15,488 nt of DNA. Origin: Pseudomonadota bacterium (lineage in GTDB: Bacteria; Pseudomonadota; Gammaproteobacteria; Burkholderiales; Burkholderiaceae_D). A model generated the notes under the pieces. The model had not been told where the DNA came from and ran no database searches. It worked only from the letters and a program-made list of their open reading frames with translations. Below are positions 6,970-13,640 of the stretch, piece by piece; the stretch's first letter is position 1; the number at the start of each line of letters is the position of its first letter. The DNA is taken from positions 1 to 15,488 of the forward strand of contig JAEWEK010000252.1 in assembly GCA_023389425.1 (NCBI GenBank), written 5' to 3'. Both the position numbers and the translations under genes were made by a program.

Positions 6970-7404
6970 ATGCTCAACGATTCCAATTTCGAGATCAGCA
7001 CGGACCGTCGGCGGCTCGATGTCGCGATGATCTACCGCTTCCTCAGCGAGCAGTCGACCTGGGCGGTCGGCATCTCGCGCGATATTGTCGAGCGTTCGAT
7101 CGACAATTCCCTCTGCTTCGGCGGCTTCGTGGACGGGCGCCAGGTGGCGTTCGCGCGCGTGGTCACCGATTACGCCACCTTCGGCAACATGGTCGACGTC
7201 TTCGTCTTGCCGGAGTATCGCGGCTGCGGTTATTCGAAGCGCCTGGTGCAGGCCATCGTCGACCATCCCAGCCTGCAAGGCTTGCGACGCTTCATGCTTG
7301 CCACCAGCAACGCGCATGGCTTGTACGAGCGTTTCGGCTTTACCTGCCTGGCCAAGCCCGAGACGATGATGGAGCGATACTTTCCGAATATCTATCTGAC
7401 CTGA
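6970..7404 (+). CDS. GNAT-family N-acetyltransferase
   Basis: A 144-residue cytoplasmic acetyltransferase. The acetyl-CoA pyrophosphate-binding motif A is visible as VDVFVLPEYRGCGYSKRLV, with R84-G85-C86-G87-Y88 in the Q/RxxGxG/A position. Motif B is LATSNAHGLYERFGF, with Y119 placed as the usual general-acid tyrosine. The length is at the short end for single-domain GNATs but complete. The acceptor substrate is unknown (small amine, antibiotic or peptide). No clear Shine-Dalgarno precedes the ATG at 6970; the first in-frame ATG was used. It ends 68 bp before the cyanophycinase start. Confidence 0.9.
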   Translation: MLNDSNFEISTDRRRLDVAMIYRFLSEQSTWAVGISRDIVERSIDNSLCFGGFVDGRQVAFARVVTDYATFGNMVDVFVLPEYRGCGYSKRLVQAIVDHPSLQGLRRFMLATSNAHGLYERFGFTCLAKPETMMERYFPNIYLT

Positions 7405-7472
7405 GCGCGCTCAACACGGCGACACCCTTCTGCAATCAGGCTTACGATGGATCTGCAAGGAGGGAGGGAGCC

Positions 7473-8735
7473 GTGTTTCGGACCATTATTCGTATCGCGT
7501 TGGCTGTCGCCGTCTTTACCGCCAACGCCGCGCAGGCCACCGAGCCTGTCGCGCCCAAGGGTTCGCTCGTCATCATCGGCGGCAACCTGCGGCCTGACAA
7601 CACCGCCGTCTGGGAGCGCATCGTGCGTCTTGCCGGCGGCAAGAACGCCAAGATCGCCGTATTCGCCTCGGCGTCCGCCACGCCCGAGCGTACCGGCAAA
7701 ATCCTCGTCAACCGCCTCAAGCTCTACGGCGCCGATGCCTTCTTCGTGCCCATTGCCGTCAAGATGAGCGATGCCGACTATCGCACGCTGGCCGAAGACC
7801 CCATCGTTGCCGACCAGGTGCGCGAAGCCGGCGGCGCCTTCTTCGCCGGCGGCGACCAGGAACGCATCACCACCGCGCTGCGGCGTGCGGACGGCAGCAA
7901 TTCGCGCGTGCTCGACGCCTTGTGGGAGATGTACCGCAACGGCGGCGTCATCGCCGGCACCAGTGCCGGCGCGGCCATCATGAGCAGCACCATGTTCGGC
8001 GAACCCAAGACCGTGCTCGCCACGCTCAAGCTCGGTGTGGAGGAAGGGCGCGAGATCGCGCAGGGCCTGGGCTTCATCGGCGACGACGTCTTCATCGACC
8101 AGCACCTGCTGGTGCGCGGACGCTTCGCGCGCATGCTGCCGGCCATGCTCGCCAAGGGCTACACGCTGGGCCTGGGCATCGACGAAAACACGGCCATGGT
8201 GGTCGGACCCTCGCGCGATGTCGAGGTGGTCGGCTACAAGGGCGCGCTGGTGGTGGACCTGTCGCATGCGTCCTCGCGCGACGGTCCCTTCAACATCAGC
8301 AATGTGCGGCTGAGCTACCTGGACAATGGCGACAGGTTCAACATCGTCAGCGGCGAATTCACGCCCTCGGCGGACAAGGCCGACGGCAAGCTCGATCCGG
8401 CCAAGCCCTATTACCGCGAGCCGCTGTTTTCGGCCGACATCCTCGGCAACAGCACGGTGGTGGACCTGATGTCCAAACTGATCGACAGCGACCAGCGCGA
8501 AGCCATCGGCCTGTCGCTCGGCAGTACCCTGGCGGTGCAACCGGACCTCGGCTTCGAATTCAAGCTCACCCGCACCGGCGACAGCGTCGGCTACGAGTCC
8601 CCCGTCACCGAGTCCTACTCGGTCTACAACGTGCGGCTGGACGTGCGCCCGATCGAGGTGCGGCGGCCGCTGTACCAGTACGTCGACGGGGCGGCCAGCG
8701 GCCGCAGCCGCGTTGCAACTATGGCAGGAAATTGA
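7473..8735 (+). CDS. Secreted cyanophycinase (peptidase S51)
   Basis: A 420-residue serine peptidase that cleaves cyanophycin (multi-L-arginyl-poly-L-aspartate) to beta-Asp-Arg dipeptides. The N-terminus MFRTIIRIALAVAVFTANAAQA is a signal peptide, so it acts outside the cytoplasm, like the extracellular CphE type rather than the cytoplasmic CphB type. The core shows SLVIIGGNLRPDN, FFAGGDQERI, the nucleophile elbow GTSAGAA with S164, and the conserved FIDQHLLVRGR with H211. About 150 further residues follow, consistent with the longer secreted enzymes. The start is the GTG at 7473, 9 nt after a perfect AAGGAGG (7457-7463); the first in-frame ATG downstream is far inside the domain. No cyanophycin synthetase or isoaspartyl dipeptidase gene is in the window, so it may scavenge external polymer. 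Confidence 0.92.
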   Translation: MFRTIIRIALAVAVFTANAAQATEPVAPKGSLVIIGGNLRPDNTAVWERIVRLAGGKNAKIAVFASASATPERTGKILVNRLKLYGADAFFVPIAVKMSDADYRTLAEDPIVADQVREAGGAFFAGGDQERITTALRRADGSNSRVLDALWEMYRNGGVIAGTSAGAAIMSSTMFGEPKTVLATLKLGVEEGREIAQGLGFIGDDVFIDQHLLVRGRFARMLPAMLAKGYTLGLGIDENTAMVVGPSRDVEVVGYKGALVVDLSHASSRDGPFNISNVRLSYLDNGDRFNIVSGEFTPSADKADGKLDPAKPYYREPLFSADILGNSTVVDLMSKLIDSDQREAIGLSLGSTLAVQPDLGFEFKLTRTGDSVGYESPVTESYSVYNVRLDVRPIEVRRPLYQYVDGAASGRSRVATMAGN

Positions 8736-8763
8736 TTGCGTATTTACGGTTCGGCTGTATGAT
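8736..8763 (+). promoter_or_regulatory. Candidate sigma70 promoter of the TPR gene
   Basis: The -10 is TATGAT (8758-8763, 5/6 to consensus); the -35 is TTGCGT (8736-8741, 3/6) with a 16-nt spacer. It starts one base after the cyanophycinase stop and gives a 5' leader of about 23 nt before the ATG at 8793. Confidence 0.45.
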
Positions 8764-8792
8764 ATCCCGACAATCACGGTCGGGGAGCGATC

Positions 8793-10583
8793 ATGAAACT
8801 GCGCATGGTTGTGGCCAGCTGCGGTACCGCAGCTGTGCTGGGGCTCACGTTCGCGGCGGTCAACGCCGAGCGTCCGGAAGCGTTTGATCCCTTGTTCGAC
8901 GGCGGCGCCATCTGCGGGCCGGCGGCCGGCGGCAGTCCGCCCCTGATGAAGAAGCTGGTGCTCGCGCAGGCCGAGACCAAGCCCTTCAAGCCCGGCCAGC
9001 AGCGCCGGACCGCGCCGGGCGAGGGCATGCCGCCGCTGTACACAGACCTCGGCGCGCTGCACATGCCGATCAGCACATCCAATCCCAAGGCACAGGCGTA
9101 TTTCGACCAGGGCATGCGGCTGTCCTACGGTTTCAACCATGCCGAAGCCGTGCGCGCTTTTCGCGCCGCCCAGCAGCTCGATCCCGACTGCGCCATGTGC
9201 TACTGGGGCGAGGCGCTGGCGCTCGGTCCCAACATCAATGCGCCCATGTTCCCGGAAGCGGTGGCGCCGGCCGCGGCGGCGGTAGCGAAGGCGCTCAAGC
9301 GCGCCGCGAAGGCGAGCCCGGCCGAGCAGGCCATGATCCGCGCGCTGTCCAGGCGCTACCAGGCCAAGCCACCGGAAGACCGCGCGCCGCTCGACCAGGC
9401 CTATGCCGACGCGATGGCGGACGTCGCGCGGCGCTTTCCGGACAACGACAATGTCCAGGTGCTGTACGCGGAATCGCTGATGGACCTGTCGCCCTGGGAC
9501 TACTGGGACGCCGGCGGCGCCAGGCCAAAGCAGCGTACCGTCGCGACGATCGCGGCGCTGGAGCGCGTCCTCAAGCGCAACCCGACGCATGCCGGCGCGG
9601 CCCACTACTATATCCACACGATGGAAGCGTCCACCAAGCCGGACAAGGCGCTGCCCGCCGCACGCGCGCTGGCCGGGCAGATGCCGGGCGCGGGCCACAT
9701 GGTGCACATGCCTTCGCACATCTACTACCGCGTCGGCATGTACCGCGACGCGCGCCAGGCCAATGTCGACGCCATCGCCGCCGACGAGCGCTACTTCCGC
9801 AGCTCGGCCAGCGACCCGGTCTACCGCGGCGCCTACTATCCGCACAATGTGCACTACCTGATGGTGTCGGCGCTGATGGGCGGCGACGGCAAGTCCACGC
9901 TCGATGCCGCATCCCGGCTCGACAAGTCGCTCGACGACGCGATCGTGAAGCAGTACGCGGTGATGCAGACAGTGAAAGGCGCGCCGTACTTTGCGCACGT
10001 GCAGTTCAGCAGCCCGGACGTGCTGGTGTCGCTGCCCGATCCGGGCCCGGACCTCCTGATGGTCAAGGCGATGTGGCACTATGCGCGCGCCGTCGGCTTC
10101 GCACGCAAGGGCGAGCTGGACGACGCCCGCCGCGAAATCGGCGCGCTCGCCTCGCTGGAAAAGACCGGCGATTACAAGGCCTTCAACGACGAGCACGTGC
10201 CCGGCCGCGAAATCGTGCGCACCGCACGGGCTGTCGCCAGCGGGCGCCTGGCCGATGCCAGCGGCGACCTGAAAGGGGCGATCCTCGCGTACGAAGAAGC
10301 GGTCGCGGTGCAGGACGCCTTGCCGTATTGGGAGCCGCCGTACTGGTACTATCCGGTGCGCCAGTCGCTCGGCGTGGCCCTGCTGCGCGCGGGGCGGAGC
10401 GCCGAGGCCGAGCAGGTATTCCGCGAATCGCTGGCGCGCACGCCGAGCAACGGCTGGGCGCTGCGCGGGCTGATCGAGGTCTATCGCCAACGTGGCGATA
10501 CCAAGGCGCTGGCGGCGGCGCAGAAGCGGTTTGCGAACACGTGGCTGGGGCAGGAGGGGGAGCCGGCGTTGTCGCTGCTGTAG
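8793..10583 (+). CDS. Exported TPR-repeat protein with conserved His/Cys motifs
   Basis: A 596-residue protein with a signal peptide (MKLRMVVASCGTAAVLGLTFAAVNA). TPR-like helical pairs begin around residue 98 (AQAYFDQGMRLSYGFNHAEAVRAFRAAQQLDPDCAMCYWG) and recur to the C-terminus (GVALLRAGRSAEAEQVFRESLARTPSNGWALRGLIEVY, about 527-564). Within the central repeats are C133-x2-C136, H271-x3-H275-x2-E278, H302-x2-H305-x3-H309 and H351-x2-H354. These belong to a family usually annotated only as tetratricopeptide protein, and the histidines look too regular for a plain scaffold. The role is unknown: protein-interaction platform or metal-dependent enzyme. GGGGAG at 8782-8787 sits 5 nt from the ATG. 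A perfect 20-bp palindrome (8816-8835) lies in the signal-peptide codons. Confidence 0.88.
   Translation: MKLRMVVASCGTAAVLGLTFAAVNAERPEAFDPLFDGGAICGPAAGGSPPLMKKLVLAQAETKPFKPGQQRRTAPGEGMPPLYTDLGALHMPISTSNPKAQAYFDQGMRLSYGFNHAEAVRAFRAAQQLDPDCAMCYWGEALALGPNINAPMFPEAVAPAAAAVAKALKRAAKASPAEQAMIRALSRRYQAKPPEDRAPLDQAYADAMADVARRFPDNDNVQVLYAESLMDLSPWDYWDAGGARPKQRTVATIAALERVLKRNPTHAGAAHYYIHTMEASTKPDKALPAARALAGQMPGAGHMVHMPSHIYYRVGMYRDARQANVDAIAADERYFRSSASDPVYRGAYYPHNVHYLMVSALMGGDGKSTLDAASRLDKSLDDAIVKQYAVMQTVKGAPYFAHVQFSSPDVLVSLPDPGPDLLMVKAMWHYARAVGFARKGELDDARREIGALASLEKTGDYKAFNDEHVPGREIVRTARAVASGRLADASGDLKGAILAYEEAVAVQDALPYWEPPYWYYPVRQSLGVALLRAGRSAEAEQVFRESLARTPSNGWALRGLIEVYRQRGDTKALAAAQKRFANTWLGQEGEPALSLL
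8816..8835. repeat. Perfect 20-bp palindrome inside the start of the TPR gene
   Basis: CAGCTGCGGT followed immediately by its reverse complement ACCGCAGCTG, with no spacer, begins 23 nt into the coding sequence (codons 8-15). It could be a dimeric operator close to the promoter at 8736-8763, or chance in Ala/Ser codons. Confidence 0.55.
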
Positions 10584-10622
10584 CGTCCAAGAACGTTCTA
10601 TACGCAATTCTAGGGATGAGCC

Positions 10623-10754
10623 ATGCTGGAATTAATTGTGGATGTCGCGTTGGAAGTGGCGGCAAAGAGGTACGGCGCCGTACGCAAGGCATTCTGGGCG
10701 GTGATGATCTTCGTCGCCTTGGTGCTCATCGTTCGCGTCATCGTGCTGCCTTGA
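10623..10754 (+). CDS. 43-residue single-pass membrane protein
   Basis: This small ORF encodes an amphipathic acidic/basic N-terminus (MLELIVDVALEVAAKRYGAVRKA) and one hydrophobic helix (FWAVMIFVALVLIVRVIVLP, residues 24-43). AGGGA at 10612-10616 lies 6 nt before the ATG. It sits 39 bp after the TPR gene and before the M64 promoter, so it may be read through from the TPR gene. The case for coding rests on the coherent amphipathic-plus-membrane layout, the ribosome site and the lack of another use for the gap. The function is unknown. Confidence 0.6.
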   Translation: MLELIVDVALEVAAKRYGAVRKAFWAVMIFVALVLIVRVIVLP

Positions 10755-10782
10755 GAGGAACTTTCACACTCGCATTGAAAGC

Positions 10783-10810
10783 TTGTTTTCTGGGTCGATC
10801 GCATTACAAT
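10783..10810 (+). promoter_or_regulatory. Candidate promoter of the M64 peptidase gene
   Basis: The -35 is TTGTTT (10783-10788) and the -10 is TACAAT (10805-10810, 5/6), with a 16-nt spacer. The predicted start of transcription falls about 20 nt before the ATG. A weak 6-bp dyad (CTTTCA 10761-10766, TGAAAG 10776-10781) overlaps the upstream edge. Confidence 0.5.
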
Positions 10811-10837
10811 CGGCGGCACACTCCCGCTGAGGTATTC

Positions 10838-12247
10838 ATGCTTCCCACGCCATTTCGATTGTTCGCCGCCGTTCTTTTATTTGTCGCAGGCACGGCCGCC
10901 GCCCAACAGCCCGCCACTGTCCGCGTCGACTACTCCCACAGCGGCAACGCGCTCTCCGACCAGTACGCGCTGGAACGTGTGCTGATCGAGCCTTTGCCCT
11001 GGCCCGGCGACATGAAGAAGCCCTTCGACGACACCAACCGCGGCCAGAACCGCCTCGAGGTCGCGGACGCGAAGACCGGCGAGCTGCTGTACTCGCGCGA
11101 TTTCTCCACCGTGTTCGGCGAATGGAAAACTACTGAGGAAGCGAACCGCATCAGCCGCGGTTTCCACGAATCCGTGCGCTTCCCGAAGCCGGATCTCCCG
11201 GTGCGCGTGCGCATTCTCAAGCGCGATGACCGCAACGAATTCTCGGTCGTATGGAGCGTGGTGGTCGACACCGACGCGCAGGACGTGATCCGCAAGCAGC
11301 CCCCGGCGCCGGCCAAGCCGATTCCGATCCGCGTGAGCGGCCCGTCGCCGCAAAAGGTCGACCTGCTGATCCTCGGCGACGGCTACACCCAGGCCGAGAT
11401 GGCCAAGTTCGAAGCCGACGCCAAGCGCCTCGCGGCACACCTGTTCGAGGTCACGCCGTTCAAGGAACGCGCCGAGGACTTCAATGTGTGGGCGATGGCG
11501 GTGCCGACGCAGGAGTCGGGCGTGTCGCGGCCGTCGACCGGCATCTATCATGAGTCCGCACTGGGCGCGCGCTACGACGTCTTCGGCAGCGAGCGCTACG
11601 TGCTGGCGCTGGACAACCGCGCACTGCGCGACATCGCCCAGTACGCGCCCTACGAGTTCATCGAAATCCTGGTCAACAACGAGACCTACGGCGGTGGCGG
11701 CATCTTCGGCCAGTTCAGCACGGCGGCCGCCGGCAACGCCTGGGCCAACTACCTGTTCGTGCACGAGTTCGCGCACCACTTCGCCGGCCTCGCCGACGAG
11801 TACTACACCTCGCCCGTGGCCTACCAGTCGAGCGGCGAACGGATGGAACCGTGGGAGCCGAACGTGACCGCGCTGCGCGATCCCGCCAGGCTCAAGTGGC
11901 GCAAGCACGTGAAGCCGGGCACGCCGCTGCCGACGCCGTGGCCCAAGGCCGAGTACGAGGAAGCCTCGCGCGCCTACCAGAAGCAGCGCGCCGCGCTGCG
12001 TGCCGCCAACGCGCCGGAGTCGGAAATGAACGCGCTGTTCAATGAAGACCTCAAGCGCAGCAACGCCCTGTTCGCCAGGCAAAAATACTTCGGGGTCGTC
12101 GGCGCCTTCGAAGGCGCGAACTACGAGGCCACCGGCTATTATCGCCCGGCAATGCAATGCATCATGTTCGACCGCAGCGAGCAATTCTGCCCCGTTTGCC
12201 AGGATGGAATCAGCGACATCATCGATTTGTACGCCGGCAAACACTGA
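10838..12247 (+). CDS. Secreted zinc metallopeptidase, M64 (IgA-peptidase-like) family
   Basis: A 469-residue protein. MLPTPFRLFAAVLLFVAGTAAAQQ is the signal peptide, so it is exported. Residues from about 25 to 150 fit the beta-rich N-terminal domain seen in M64 proteins. The catalytic domain starts near KVDLLILGDGYTQAEM (about 171) and carries the zinc motif HEFAHHFAGLADEYY, with H309, E310 and H313 as the HExxH and D320/E321 as candidates for the third ligand. Cysteines C441, C451 and C454 (CPVC) near the end may form a disulfide or bind metal. The M64 name comes from a Clostridium IgA protease; the natural substrate here is unknown and IgA cleavage should not be assumed. GAGG at 10829-10832 is 5 nt from the ATG. 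The frame is open far upstream only because it runs out of frame through the TPR gene. Confidence 0.92.
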   Translation: MLPTPFRLFAAVLLFVAGTAAAQQPATVRVDYSHSGNALSDQYALERVLIEPLPWPGDMKKPFDDTNRGQNRLEVADAKTGELLYSRDFSTVFGEWKTTEEANRISRGFHESVRFPKPDLPVRVRILKRDDRNEFSVVWSVVVDTDAQDVIRKQPPAPAKPIPIRVSGPSPQKVDLLILGDGYTQAEMAKFEADAKRLAAHLFEVTPFKERAEDFNVWAMAVPTQESGVSRPSTGIYHESALGARYDVFGSERYVLALDNRALRDIAQYAPYEFIEILVNNETYGGGGIFGQFSTAAAGNAWANYLFVHEFAHHFAGLADEYYTSPVAYQSSGERMEPWEPNVTALRDPARLKWRKHVKPGTPLPTPWPKAEYEEASRAYQKQRAALRAANAPESEMNALFNEDLKRSNALFARQKYFGVVGAFEGANYEATGYYRPAMQCIMFDRSEQFCPVCQDGISDIIDLYAGKH

Positions 12248-12260
12248 TTGACGGCAACGG

Positions 12261-12300
12261 CGGCACGCTGCGTGCGCTGCCGAACAGATTTTCCCTTTTC
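12261..12300 (+). terminator. Probable terminator of the M64 gene
   Basis: An 8-bp stem with one bulged C (12261-12268 with 12274-12282) and a 5-nt loop lies 14 nt after the M64 stop. It is followed by a pyrimidine-rich tract (ttttcccttttc, 12289-12300). The U-tract is broken and displaced by 6 nt, so the call is moderate. Confidence 0.45.
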
Positions 12301-12392
12301 GCGACGATATGCTGGGCCTGAGCTTGACAAAAAAACACGTCGGCATCCGCCGGCGCAGGCCCAAACCAGACATACACGGAGAAGGAAAAACC

Positions 12393-12986
12393 ATGAATAA
12401 ATTGCTCGCTACCCTCATCAGCGGCCTGTTCGCCGCCAGCGCATTTGCCCAGACCCCGGCCAACCAGGCCAATCACCAGCCGCGCACCACGCCGCCGATC
12501 ACCTCGGCCACTCCGGCTGCCCAATCGAGCACGGTCGACCCGGCCATGAACAATGGCGCCATGAACGCTGCCGGCACCAGCGCAACCGGCACCACCACCA
12601 GCGCCACCGACGCCCAGGTCGAAGCCGACAAGGGCGTGCAGAAGGCCGAGCAGAAGGAAGCGAAGGCCGACACCAAGGCCGACGAGAAGATGAACAAGGC
12701 TGCCGACAAGGCATCGAAGAAAAAGTCGAAGGCCCACAAGAAAGCCGCCGACAAGGAAGCCAAGGCCAACGAGAAAGTAGCGAAGGCCGACGCCGAGGAC
12801 AAGCCGAAGGCCGAAGCCAAGGCTGAGAAGAAAATCGCCGACGCCAACTACGACGCCACCAAGACGTCGATCAAGGCCGACGAGAAGATGAACAAGGTGA
12901 AGGCCGAGACCGACGCCGACAAGGCCAAGGCCCACGCCAAGACCGAGCAGAAGCGTGCCGAAGCGGCCGCCGACATGCACAAGTAA
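12393..12986 (+). CDS. Exported Lys/Ala/Glu-rich low-complexity protein (TolA-like annotation)
   Basis: A 197-residue protein. MNKLLATLISGLFAASAFAQ is a signal peptide. A Thr/Ala/Pro-rich segment (about 21-75) precedes a highly charged stretch (about 76-197) of short Lys-Ala-Asp/Glu units such as KADEKMNK, which occurs twice. The composition predicts a long helix or coiled coil, or a disordered polycation. Similar proteins are often auto-named 'cell envelope biogenesis protein TolA', but there is no TolA membrane anchor or C-terminal domain here. A structural or stress-protective envelope role is possible; this is not shown. AAGGA at 12382-12386 decides the ATG at 12393 over an in-frame ATG at 12309. 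It is followed by a strong hairpin at 13009. Confidence 0.82.
   Translation: MNKLLATLISGLFAASAFAQTPANQANHQPRTTPPITSATPAAQSSTVDPAMNNGAMNAAGTSATGTTTSATDAQVEADKGVQKAEQKEAKADTKADEKMNKAADKASKKKSKAHKKAADKEAKANEKVAKADAEDKPKAEAKAEKKIADANYDATKTSIKADEKMNKVKAETDADKAKAHAKTEQKRAEAAADMHK
12675..12897 (+). repeat. 25-bp direct repeat within the Lys-rich gene
   Basis: The same 25 bases occur at 12675-12699 and 12873-12897, 198 bp apart and in frame, encoding KADEKMNK in both copies. Codon-level identity suggests recent internal duplication or gene conversion within a repetitive gene. Confidence 0.8.
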
Positions 12987-13008
12987 TCATCATCGCCGTA
13001 TCGAAAGC

Positions 13009-13053
13009 GCGGCGCGCACCGGAAATTGCTCCGTGCGCGCCGCGTGCGGTTTT
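13009..13053 (+). terminator. Terminator-like hairpin after the Lys-rich gene
   Basis: An 11-bp perfect GC stem (13009-13019 with 13033-13043) is followed by gtgcgg and then TTTT at 13050-13053. The strong stem 22 nt after the stop fits a terminator, although the T-run is short. Confidence 0.6.
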
Positions 13054-13070
13054 GTATGAACATTTTGATA

Positions 13071-13106
13071 ATTTTGACAATTAATCGTGTAAAGAGTTGT
13101 CAAAAT
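13071..13106. promoter_or_regulatory. 10-bp inverted repeat ATTTTGACAA
   Basis: ATTTTGACAA (13071-13080) and TTGTCAAAAT (13097-13106) are perfect inverted arms with a 16-bp spacer. Each arm contains a TTGACA hexamer facing inward, but no good -10 lies at the right distance on either strand. It is probably a protein-binding site of unknown owner. Confidence 0.5.
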
Positions 13107-13135
13107 CAGACACATTTCCCTGCGGTCAATTCTGA

Positions 13136-13172
13136 TGTCATTTGGAAAATTAACAGGATTTTCCCTATGACA
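13136..13172. promoter_or_regulatory. 15-bp imperfect inverted repeat
   Basis: TGTCATTTGGAAAAT (13136-13150) and ATTTTCCCTATGACA (13158-13172) match at 13 of 15 positions across a 7-nt spacer. The symmetry and the A/T-rich core suggest an operator or a small RNA stem. Confidence 0.5.
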
Positions 13173-13260
13173 GCGGCCCTTGCATCCCCGGCGGCGCGTC
13201 ACACTCTTTGCGGCATGCATACACATGCCGTATACGGCCAAAAAAAATGTCCGCGCACGA

Positions 13261-13290
13261 TTGACCAGCTCAACAAATGCCCCGTAGACT
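13261..13290 (+). promoter_or_regulatory. Candidate promoter for the EXORDIUM-like gene
   Basis: The -35 is TTGACC (13261-13266, 5/6) and the -10 is TAGACT (13285-13290, 4/6), with an 18-nt spacer. If used, it would give a leader of about 340 nt before the ATG at 13641. No better promoter is seen nearer the gene: TATAAG at 13614 has no -35 and is too close to the ribosome site. Confidence 0.42.
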
Positions 13291-13300
13291 GAATTACATG

Positions 13301-13605
13301 AGCTCGGTTGTCACCGGGCTTCCATCTACGCAAGGGGAGCTTCGAACCATGATGTCGAATCGATCCATCAGCTTTCGGCCGGCCACGCTCCCAGTCCGGT
13401 CTGGTCCGTGCGTACCGCTAGCGCCGCCGCGTTAAGCCCCTTTCCCTGAATTCCCAATCTTGAATTTTCCTCGCTGTTCCGTCCGCGGAACAGGCGTGGT
13501 GTGGCATTCGCTCGCCCGGCAACGTCGCGCCGGGGGACGAACAGGCTGACTTGCGTCCAGTGATCCTGGTGCAAGGCAGCCGCTGGACGGTCCTACCCTG
13601 GACCG
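13301..13605 (+). promoter_or_regulatory. Structured 5' leader of the EXORDIUM-like gene
   Basis: Hairpins visible in order: a 7-bp stem with one G-U pair and a 6-nt loop (13301-13320); an 8-bp stem CTGTTCCG with loop TCCG (13474-13493); a 6-bp stem CCCGGC with an 8-nt loop (13515-13534); a 6-bp pair GTCCAG/CTGGAC (13555-13560 and 13583-13588); and a competing 6-bp stem CGGTCC with a 6-nt loop (13588-13605). No known riboswitch class was recognised. Confidence 0.4.
13349..13435 (+). CDS. Possible 28-codon upstream ORF in the leader
   Basis: ATG at 13349 follows GGGGAG (13334-13339), 9 nt upstream. The peptide begins MMSNRSISFRPATLPVRSGP and is Arg/Pro-rich, with no signal peptide or membrane segment. 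It ends more than 200 nt before the EXORDIUM-like start. It could be a regulatory leader peptide or chance; the good ribosome site is the only support. Confidence 0.25.
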   Translation: MMSNRSISFRPATLPVRSGPCVPLAPPR

Positions 13606-13640
13606 ATCATTCCTATAAGACGAAACGGAGAAGAAGCAAG

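Larger units (their letters stand above)
12987..13640. other. 654-bp non-coding stretch rich in dyads
   Basis: No convincing long gene lies here on either strand, and the first half is clearly more A/T-rich than its surroundings. In order it holds a terminator-like hairpin (13009-13043), a 10-bp dyad (13071-13106), a 15-bp imperfect dyad (13136-13172), a 12-bp palindrome (GCCGTATACGGC, 13227-13238), an A-run at 13240-13247, a promoter candidate (13261-13290), and a structured leader with a 28-codon ORF before the EXORDIUM-like gene. Confidence 0.75.

Noticed and set aside
7392..10607. A 1071-codon open frame on the minus strand opposite the cyanophycinase and TPR genes
   Set aside because: Its Arg/His/Ala/Val-rich, domain-free translation is typical of an antisense frame in high-GC DNA. 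The plus strand holds two genes with clear families, signal peptides and ribosome sites.
9197..12247. A 1016-residue fusion reading into the M64 peptidase
   Set aside because: The first 547 codons are an Arg/Gly-rich shadow of the TPR gene. The peptidase has its own promoter, ribosome site and signal peptide at 10838.
13301..13605. A known riboswitch such as cyclic-di-GMP class I
   Set aside because: The conserved core bases of that class could not be found; only generic hairpins are visible.
13614..13619. TATAAG as the -10 of the EXORDIUM-like gene
   Set aside because: No -35 lies at the right distance, and transcription would start at or just before the ribosome site.
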